A stretch of DNA of 6,493 bases from Balneolia bacterium (GTDB taxonomy: Bacteria; Bacteroidota; Rhodothermia; Balneolales; Cyclonatronaceae), in the NCBI GenBank assembly GCA_003566395.1, contig PXDL01000547.1:1-6493 (forward strand), given 5' to 3'. The stretch's first letter is position 1. Each line of letters begins with the position of its first letter. Both the position numbers and the translations under genes were made by a program. The notes beneath the pieces were generated by a model. It was not told the DNA's origin. It was given only the letters and a program-made list of their open reading frames with translations, and ran no database searches. Shown here piece after piece: positions 1 through 5,218 of this stretch.

Positions 1-583
1 CTGAATTCCGCTGAGCCTCTTCCCGGGCCTGTTCATCTGTACCGCCTTCCATCTCTACAACAGCCTCAAATGCTTCCCGAAATCGCTCTTCAATATCTTC
101 CCCGCGTTTTTGCTCATCCCCAGCAGATTCTCCGGTTTGTTCAGCCATTCTTAACTTATACTCCCGGTCAGCACGTTCTTGCAGCGTATTGAGATCATAT
201 AAAAATATTTTGGAGTGATCCACTTCACTGAGAGGCAGCCCTGCCACAGAACAGAATGGATTTTCAAGAATGGTGTTTAAGTGAGCCTCTCCATCCCGGT
301 AGGATGCAATTGGAGAGGGAATTTCGAGTTGCTGTCCAACGTAAATCAGATCCGGGTTGTCAATCAGGTCCGCATTGGCAATATAAATCGCTTCCCAAAA
401 AAGCATGCTTCCAAAGCGATCTCCAATTTCATAAAGTTTGTCACCCGGTTTAACGGTGTAGATGGGAGTTACATCACTGCACTTCACAGTAGAAATAACT
501 TGTTCTGACTCCTTTGGTGAATATTCACCTGATAAAATGTTTACCCCGAAAGCAAACAACAGTATGACTCCTAAATAGTTCAA
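1..583 (-). CDS. Secreted LysM-domain protein, C-terminal part outside the window
   Basis: The minus strand has an open frame from position 583 down to the window edge, 194 codons with no stop. A hydrophobic N-terminus (LGVILLFAFGVNILSG, residues 4-19) looks like a signal peptide. Residues 42-89 form a single LysM domain: it opens YTVKPGDKLYEIGDRFG, continues with an Asn-containing middle (IANADLIDNPDLI) and closes VGQQLEIP, which is the normal order and length. LysM binds peptidoglycan glycans, so a periplasmic, wall-associated role is likely. Cys35 and Cys111 flank the domain and could form a disulfide. From about residue 134 the chain is rich in Glu, Arg, Gln and Ala, probably a charged helix or coiled coil. 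The start is uncertain: the frame has no ATG, and I chose TTG at 583, preceded by AGGG five bases upstream. An AGGAG at 572-568 would instead suit CTG 562 or TTG 559, but that would shorten the signal peptide. The frame and LysM call are firm; the exact function is unknown because the C-terminus is missing. Confidence 0.8.
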   Translation of the reverse strand, partial: MNYLGVILLFAFGVNILSGEYSPKESEQVISTVKCSDVTPIYTVKPGDKLYEIGDRFGSMLFWEAIYIANADLIDNPDLIYVGQQLEIPSPIASYRDGEAHLNTILENPFCSVAGLPLSEVDHSKIFLYDLNTLQERADREYKLRMAEQTGESAGDEQKRGEDIEERFREAFEAVVEMEGGTDEQAREEAQRNS

Positions 584-630
584 TTGTACCCTAAACGTAT
601 AGTTTTAACTCTCAACGTGATGTTCCCAAA

Positions 631-643
631 GCATTATTAATGC
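631..643. repeat. 13-bp inverted repeat upstream of the LysM gene
   Basis: GCATTA and TAATGC are exact inverted copies around a single T. The site lies 48-60 bases upstream of the proposed LysM start at 583, where an operator or promoter-proximal site could be. Its core ATTATTAAT recurs exactly 60 bases away at 693-701, next to the 10-bp palindrome TTATTAATAA (694-703). A binding site is an inference; AT-rich palindromes arise often by chance. Confidence 0.3.
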
Positions 644-991
644 ATATAAACATGTAACAGCATCTTTAACTGCAACTGCATATAGATTAACGATTATTAA
701 TAACGCAATTGATTTGAAGAATTCAAACCGCTTTAAATCATGTGACTATGACTATAAAATTTACTGGAGAGTATATCTAAATAGTTGATACACATTGTTT
801 TAAATTTTTAATATGGCTGTATATTCAGCGATTGATCGTATGATTATAAATTTTTAACAAGATTAATTTGCATTTAGGAGGGGCTCAAAAAAAGCTCTCT
901 TTATCTTCTTATGTTCTGCAGTTCTCATTTAATTTCAACTACTTACACCTGCTTTGTTAACACTGTTTAAAGACCAGAATAGCGCTTTTCC

Positions 992-1138
992 TTAAACATT
1001 AAATTTAATTATACATTTGTGGAATGGCTTTATGAATGAGGAATCGGGAGCACAATCCAGGCAAATCAATGGGGTAAGGTAGTCAGTTAGCGCTCTTAAA
1101 TCGGAATAAAACCTAAGAGAGGGCCATCCGATTTTCAT
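992..1138 (-). CDS. Doubtful 48-codon ORF in a GC-richer island
   Basis: An ATG at 1138-1136 opens a 48-codon frame ending at TAA 994-992, with an in-frame TAG four codons before the ATG. The predicted peptide begins MKIGWPSLRFYSDLRALTD, contains a CLDC pair in its middle (Cys26, Cys29) and has a basic, hydrophobic end (KCIIKFNV). I do not recognise it. There is no Shine-Dalgarno-like sequence ahead of the ATG, though genes in this group often lack one. The frame coincides with a stretch of about 45% GC inside a spacer otherwise near 30%, so this piece may have an origin different from its surroundings: a small gene, a remnant of a longer one, or a dispersed repeat. It could also be a chance frame. 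Confidence 0.2.
   Translation of the reverse strand: MKIGWPSLRFYSDLRALTDYLTPLICLDCAPDSSFIKPFHKCIIKFNV
1093..1134. repeat. Two interleaved inverted repeats (possible pseudoknot)
   Basis: CTCTTA (1093-1098) is the inverse of TAAGAG (1114-1119), and AAATCGGA (1098-1105) is the exact inverse of TCCGATTT (1127-1134). The two pairs interleave, sharing only base 1098, so an RNA from either strand could form an H-type pseudoknot or switch between two stems. The repeats lie inside the doubtful 48-codon frame. The 8-bp pair is moderately unlikely by chance; the 6-bp pair is not. Confidence 0.25.
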
Positions 1139-1251
1139 ACTAAGCAGCTACTCGTGAAATAATATTGGCATGTCAGGCAGGCAATCAATCTTCTTGTATG
1201 ATCTTCAAAAATGCAGTCGCGGTCTTGAGTATATCAGTTATATGGCAATTA

Positions 1252-1312
1252 AAACATAGACTTACCGGCCACCGATTCTTCTAGAACATGATGGCAGCCG
1301 GTAAGTATGTTT
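1252..1312 (-). terminator. Hairpin after the FG-GAP gene, likely terminator
   Basis: Fourteen bases beyond the stop codon of the FG-GAP gene lies a long inverted repeat. CTTACCGGC (1261-1269) is the exact inverse of GCCGGTAAG (1297-1305), and the outer arms AAACATA (1252-1258) and TATGTTT (1306-1312) also pair, giving 16 base pairs with one two-base bulge (1259-1260) and a 27-base loop. Read on the minus strand, the GC-rich stem is followed by TCTATGTTTTAATT, a T-rich but imperfect tail. The position and GC-rich core suit a Rho-independent terminator. The large loop and broken T-run are atypical, so an mRNA 3'-end stabilising hairpin is an alternative. The loop itself contains the palindrome TTCTAGAA (1279-1286). 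Confidence 0.55.
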
Positions 1313-1325
1313 GAAACCAGAAAAA

Positions 1326-4300
1326 CTATTTAATCACCGTAAGTTTTCGGGTTTGAACAAACGAGCTCGCCTGCAGCCTGTAAAAGTAAACGCCGCTTGC
1401 AAATCCTGATGCATCAAACTTTACGGTGTAACGGCCCGCCTGTATTTGATCATTCACCAGAACAGCAACCCGTCTGCCGATGATGTCGTAGACTTCAAGC
1501 CTTACATCACTTGAAACGGGTAAATCATACCTGATTGTCGTAATTGGATTAAACGGGTTGGGATAGTTTTGGGCAAGATCAAACCGCACCGGCAGGTCCG
1601 ACTCTTTCCGATCTGCTGACGTGATTTCACCAATGGTTCCGGCAGCAAACCCTGAAAAAGTGAGTGTTTCCGCGGTCAGAGTTTTCAGAACCGTATCTAC
1701 TGTAGTGTCCAGCTCAAACCACTCATCTTCGGATTCATCATAGCGAAGCAGTTTGAGATCTTCCTCCTCGATACCGTCCGGAATATCTTCGGTGTCGTAC
1801 TCAATGGTGATGCTCACCGGTTGATTGAACGTAAGGCCGGCCGGGCCCAGGTAGAGAACAACCCCGCCGACATTTGCACCGGGAGGAACCGAGTTGAATG
1901 TACCAACCTCAATCTCCTGATCTTCAGATACGGCGCCCTCGGGAATCGTAACAGTCGATCGGGTTCGCGGCTCAGAGATGGTGCCACCCGCGCTGGTCGT
2001 GCTTTCCGTTTTTAAAACGGTTCTTGACCCCGCCGGGACTGATCCGGTAGCTTCAATTTCGAACAGGTAAATGGGCGTGTCCCTGTAATTCCTATCCCCC
2101 GGCTGAATCGTTAAGAAGTTCAGCGTGCCGTCACCGTTAAAATCACCAACTACGCTATTGAACTGAATGTTGACAAAGTTTCCCGAAGCGCCCATAGTTG
2201 TGGATTGATTGGGCGCCCTGTAAATGACGGCGGGGGTTTGTTCAAATCGTGTTCCGCTGCGAAAGAGGGCCGCATTCGTAAGACCACTGCTGCCAACCAC
2301 AAGCAGCTTTTCATGGCCGTCACCTGAAAGGTCAGGTATACCGGCAAAGAGATTTCGTCCCATTGAAAGAATGAGCTCGGAGTCCTGAAACGGCCCTGAA
2401 AAATCATCATTGCGAAGGCCAAGCATCTGAGAGGGCTGAGACGTTGTACGGCGACTCTCAAAAATATGTACGCCCGGAACGCCCCGGTTGTTAAAGCTGT
2501 GGAAAAAAGATTCGGCTACGATCTCTTTTGATCCGTTCCCGCTGAAGTCTCCGGTGGCTACTTCGGAAAATCCAAAAGTCCCCATATTATATCCGCTGGC
2601 TACCGATATGGAATCGGCCCTGAGAGTTCGTGAAGGAGAGTCAAAATAGCCGGGATCTTCAGCGGACGCACTTCCGTGGTAGATGTGAACACGTCCTCTA
2701 TAAAAGTTGCCCTCCTCAGGAATGATCTCATCCGCGTTTACGACAGCAAAGTCGTCAAACCCATCCCCATTTAGATCTCCGAGACCGGTAAGTGTGGACC
2801 CGAGCCACGCAGAGTTTCCTACTGGTGAAAATCTTACATCAGGCTCACCTGCACTAAGGCCGGGCCCGCCAAAATAGAGTCCAACGGTTACGGTCTGGTT
2901 GTTACTGTCTCGCCCAAGCGGCGACCCTACCAGCAGATCATCATAACCAGACCCGTTTACATCGCCTGCAACAGCAATTGTATTTATATTTGAAAAAGTA
3001 GCTCCAAGCCCCGGCCAAAAATCATCCTCTTCAATACGAAGGTAGGGCTCATCAGGAAAATTTCCGCCGCCTTCAATAAATCGAATGTCTGAAGTAAAAG
3101 TACCTGAATCCTGATCCGGAAACCTGCTAAGTATGGCGAGATCGGTTCTGGCATTGTTTACAAATTGTCCTGCAACCACATCTCTTATAAATGTGTTCAC
3201 AGCGAGTTCCCAAGTTTTCAGAGGAGTTTTCCAGTTGCTTCCACCCTGGTGGAGAGCAAGTGATGAAGCGGTTCCCTCTCTGTAAAATACGGCAAAGTCA
3301 TCCGCACCGTTACCCGTCACGTCACCTAATCCAAAAATCTCATGTGCTGTTCGAACCGTATACTCGCTGTTTGGCAGTGAATAGGCAGTGGCTGGAAAAC
3401 TGCCTTCTGAGGCACCCTCAATAAGATAGCTGCCGAACAGACTGTTCTCTATTGCTACGCTCTCTGAAAAAGAATATATGTAGTCATCCAAACCATTTCC
3501 GGTTAGATCTCGGTATGTTCTGTTCACATTAAAATTAACTGCAACAGAGGAGTTCTCTCCCTGTCCGGGAAGCAGATCGCCGACCAAAAGCTGATCAGCC
3601 CCTGGCTCTGATTCAGCAAGATAATAGGCAGTGCTGTTATCATCGATTACGTTTACTATGAATGAGGTTCGTCCATCTCCGCGCAGTTCACCTATCGGCC
3701 ACGCCCTCGTTGCATAATATTGAATCCTTTCCGTATCGAAGAGTACTCCATTTTCCTCCGACGGCTTAAATCGGTAGGTGCCAAAGTCAGGATCGTCAGA
3801 TTGTGTTGCGTCGTGTTCAAGTGGATGAGAAAAGATGAGCGAGTACCCCTCATCACCGGTATGTTTTGCAACAAAGAGAGAGCCTGACACAGTTGAGGGG
3901 ACATCAGATATTTTGAAAAATTGATATAGGCTAAGGCTTCTGTCATTGTCCATTTCAAAGATCATGGCATAGCGGCCGGCATCTTCACCTTCTCGCACTA
4001 GCCCGCGAACCACAATAAATGTGCCGTCGTTATAGCTGAAGTAGTTTTTAAGAGTGTAGTCCGTAATATTCTGCTGAATTCCCTCATTGGCCAGGATAAA
4101 CAAAAGATTATACGTTTCAAGTTCATAATCGTTTTCATGACCGGCCCCAAAGAGTACCTCAAGGTTGAATGAGGCCGTTCTAAACAGATCAGTTGCCCCG
4201 TCCCCATCAAGGTCGTGGTAATCATTCCAGAAAGATGAGGGAGTTGAAATTCCCGTTGGTCCGGTTAATGAGATAAATTCATCTCCATTAAATTCATAGA

Positions 4301-4832
4301 GCGTGTAATCGGGTTCTGATGAACGAGTCATCAAATTTTGATTACCGCTTCCGTTAAAATCTCCAACGGCTATAAGTGTTTCATAAATTATGTGATCAGG
4401 TTCGGATGAGGGAGAGGGGCTAAAGTAAATCAGCGTTTTTGGAGTTAAATCGCTGAGGTCGCTTGTTCTTTGATCTGCTGTAATCGTATAGCTGCTGTAC
4501 AGATCGGTGGTTCCGTCTCCGTTCAGATCACCAGCGGGCTGAGGCAGGCCAATGGGCCGAAAATTTATCTCAGCGGATTGCCAATTCGTACGTAACCAGA
4601 TTTCATCGGCCGGATCCCGGAAATGAGTATTGACCAGCGATTTTGGATGAAAAAGTGACTCTATCGGGGTAACACCTTCACCTTGATCTGTCCGGATTTC
4701 GAAGGCTCCCGGATATTTTGCGCTCTCTGAAACAGAGACGTCCTGGGCAGAGGCCGGAATAACCGCTACAGCAGTAAAAATGCACAGTAGCAGACCCGGC
4801 CCAATAAAGCGTAATTTGTAAAGTGGTTTCAT
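1326..4832 (-). CDS. Secreted FG-GAP beta-propeller protein with ZU5-like and T9SS sorting domains
   Basis: This is a complete 1168-residue exported protein. A classical signal peptide covers residues 1-29 (MKPLYKLRF, hydrophobic core, ASA|Q cleavage). FG-GAP/DxDxDG units, the calcium-binding loops of integrin-type propellers, begin near residues 101 (GDLNGDGTTD), 157, 207 (DLDGDGATD), 381 (degenerate GELRGDG), 442, 503, 555 (degenerate), 623, 685 (GDLNGDGFDD), 761, 834 and 896 (GDFNGDG). Residues about 949-1067 resemble a ZU5 beta domain (VTIPEGAV...VSITIEYD...). Residues 1084-1168 are a type A sorting domain (AQNYPNPFNP, VYDIIGRRV, SGVYFYRLQ, ending KLTVIK), which in known systems directs type IX secretion and surface attachment. 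The mature chain has no cysteine and is visibly acidic. I chose ATG 4832 because it starts the signal peptide; the frame extends 14 codons to GTG 4874, which would add an unlikely HLFCHHKPF leader. No Shine-Dalgarno is seen. A surface adhesion or ligand-binding role is an inference from the domains; no enzyme motif is visible. Confidence 0.93.
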   Translation of the reverse strand: MKPLYKLRFIGPGLLLCIFTAVAVIPASAQDVSVSESAKYPGAFEIRTDQGEGVTPIESLFHPKSLVNTHFRDPADEIWLRTNWQSAEINFRPIGLPQPAGDLNGDGTTDLYSSYTITADQRTSDLSDLTPKTLIYFSPSPSSEPDHIIYETLIAVGDFNGSGNQNLMTRSSEPDYTLYEFNGDEFISLTGPTGISTPSSFWNDYHDLDGDGATDLFRTASFNLEVLFGAGHENDYELETYNLLFILANEGIQQNITDYTLKNYFSYNDGTFIVVRGLVREGEDAGRYAMIFEMDNDRSLSLYQFFKISDVPSTVSGSLFVAKHTGDEGYSLIFSHPLEHDATQSDDPDFGTYRFKPSEENGVLFDTERIQYYATRAWPIGELRGDGRTSFIVNVIDDNSTAYYLAESEPGADQLLVGDLLPGQGENSSVAVNFNVNRTYRDLTGNGLDDYIYSFSESVAIENSLFGSYLIEGASEGSFPATAYSLPNSEYTVRTAHEIFGLGDVTGNGADDFAVFYREGTASSLALHQGGSNWKTPLKTWELAVNTFIRDVVAGQFVNNARTDLAILSRFPDQDSGTFTSDIRFIEGGGNFPDEPYLRIEEDDFWPGLGATFSNINTIAVAGDVNGSGYDDLLVGSPLGRDSNNQTVTVGLYFGGPGLSAGEPDVRFSPVGNSAWLGSTLTGLGDLNGDGFDDFAVVNADEIIPEEGNFYRGRVHIYHGSASAEDPGYFDSPSRTLRADSISVASGYNMGTFGFSEVATGDFSGNGSKEIVAESFFHSFNNRGVPGVHIFESRRTTSQPSQMLGLRNDDFSGPFQDSELILSMGRNLFAGIPDLSGDGHEKLLVVGSSGLTNAALFRSGTRFEQTPAVIYRAPNQSTTMGASGNFVNIQFNSVVGDFNGDGTLNFLTIQPGDRNYRDTPIYLFEIEATGSVPAGSRTVLKTESTTSAGGTISEPRTRSTVTIPEGAVSEDQEIEVGTFNSVPPGANVGGVVLYLGPAGLTFNQPVSITIEYDTEDIPDGIEEEDLKLLRYDESEDEWFELDTTVDTVLKTLTAETLTFSGFAAGTIGEITSADRKESDLPVRFDLAQNYPNPFNPITTIRYDLPVSSDVRLEVYDIIGRRVAVLVNDQIQAGRYTVKFDASGFASGVYFYRLQASSFVQTRKLTVIK

Positions 4833-4920
4833 AAGAAGGAAGGGTTTATGATGGCAGAATAAATGGAATTGCACATCAGTTACAGGAAAGTTCTACATAT
4901 ATATTTGATAACCCATCACG

Positions 4921-4948
4921 ACTGATACTCTCGTTTCTTATCAGTATC
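4921..4948 (-). repeat. Inverted repeat with two alternative pairings in the leader
   Basis: ACTGATA (4921-4927) is the exact inverse of TATCAGT (4939-4945), with an 11-base loop. The overlapping GATACT (4924-4929) also pairs with AGTATC (4943-4948), so the same bases can form two mutually exclusive stems. It lies about 90-115 bases ahead of the FG-GAP start, inside the likely mRNA leader. It may be an operator at DNA level or a leader RNA element; both are inferences. Confidence 0.3.
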
Positions 4949-5003
4949 GTTAGATGGTGCATGAACGACACGGGAAAGCTTGAAAACCCAGATCGTTACA
5001 TTT

Positions 5004-5035
5004 TCTTCGGTGCTGAAAAGCGCGCATGCCGAAGA
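5004..5035 (-). repeat. 7-bp inverted repeat, possible 5'-end mRNA hairpin
   Basis: TCTTCGG (5004-5010) and CCGAAGA (5029-5035) are exact inverses with an 18-base loop that includes the alternating GCGCGC run. If the promoter proposed at 5044-5072 is right, transcription would start close to 5036, placing this stem at the extreme 5' end of the FG-GAP mRNA, a position where hairpins can protect a transcript. No T-run follows, so a terminator is unlikely. Confidence 0.3.
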
Positions 5036-5043
5036 CTCTGACC

Positions 5044-5072
5044 TATATATACTCATAGCGTAAAAAAGTGAA
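5044..5072 (-). promoter_or_regulatory. Weak candidate promoter for the FG-GAP gene
   Basis: On the minus strand TTCACT (5072-5067) and TATATA (5049-5044) are separated by 17 bases. Each matches four of six bases of the general -35 and -10 consensus. Transcription would begin near 5036 and leave a leader of about 200 bases. This bacterial group often uses other promoter sequences, so the match may be accidental. Confidence 0.22.
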
Positions 5073-5110
5073 CGAAAGTATCAATAGCGGAGAAGATTTT
5101 TACGGATGTT

Positions 5111-5128
5111 ATTAATGCAGCCATTAAT
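5111..5128 (-). repeat. Short perfect hairpin downstream of the receptor gene
   Basis: ATTAATG (5111-5117) and CATTAAT (5122-5128) form a perfect 7-bp stem with a four-base loop, about 90 bases past the receptor stop codon. The stem is AT-rich and on the minus strand runs into AACATCC rather than a T-run, so it would be a poor intrinsic terminator. On the plus strand it is followed by a T-rich stretch (5139-5147), but no plus-strand gene ends here. Confidence 0.25.
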
Positions 5129-5218
5129 TTGCCAATCTTTTTCTTTGAAGACTTTTCAATGCCTACAGTGAACAGATACTGAGCCGTGAGCCCGCAGAAA
5201 CAGCGTGCAGACGATAAC

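Larger units (their letters stand above)
584..1251. other. Non-coding AT-rich spacer between LysM gene and FG-GAP gene
   Basis: No convincing gene is visible on either strand. GC is roughly 27-32% from 601 to 1020, well below the flanking genes, then rises to about 45% over 1021-1140 and falls back to under 40%. The left part should hold the promoter of the LysM gene, but I cannot identify -35/-10 or Bacteroidota-type TAnnTTTG boxes with confidence. Short repeats visible are ATTATTAAT at 633-641 and 693-701, TGCATATA at 641-648 and 677-684, CTAAATAGTT at 571-580 and 777-786, TAAATTTTTAA at 801-811 and 847-857, and a GACTAT doublet at 744-755. In such AT-rich DNA several of these may be chance. 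Confidence 0.6.
4833..5218. other. Intergenic spacer and probable 5' leader of the FG-GAP gene
   Basis: This 386-bp stretch between the receptor stop and the FG-GAP start holds no convincing gene. It contains three inverted repeats: ATTAATG/CATTAAT with a four-base CAGC loop (5111-5128), TCTTCGG/CCGAAGA (5004-5035) and ACTGATA/TATCAGT (4921-4945). A possible promoter lies at 5044-5072. None of the hairpins is followed by a clear T-run on the minus strand, so I cannot point to a normal terminator for the receptor gene. The best position for one is the weak stem at 5111-5128. Confidence 0.6.

Noticed and set aside
256..508. Two plus-strand frames of 65 and 75 codons
   Set aside because: They lie opposite the LysM domain, whose minus-strand translation gives a clear family match; they have no recognisable motifs.
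880..905. Possible hairpin around the A-run GGGCTCAAAAAAAGCTCTC
   Set aside because: The arms pair only with several G-U wobbles on one strand and fail on the other; no gene ends nearby on the plus strand.
877..970. AGGAGGGG at 877-884 followed by ATG at 911 on the plus strand
   Set aside because: The strong Shine-Dalgarno-like run is too far from the ATG, and the frame closes after 19 codons.
600..1320. Search for tRNA, CRISPR repeats or insertion-sequence ends in the large spacer
   Set aside because: No cloverleaf with a GTTCRA-type T-loop and CCA-like end, no regularly spaced repeats, and no transposase fragment or terminal inverted repeats were seen.
2150..2461. Minus-strand 103-codon frame inside the FG-GAP gene
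   Set aside because: It overlaps, in another frame, FG-GAP units near residues 834-896 and shows no motif of its own.
1288..4857. ATGATGGCAG at 1288-1297 and again at 4848-4857, flanking the FG-GAP gene
   Set aside because: Looks like a target-site duplication around an inserted gene, but about twenty 10-base matches are expected by chance in a window this long, and no inverted ends or transposase are present.
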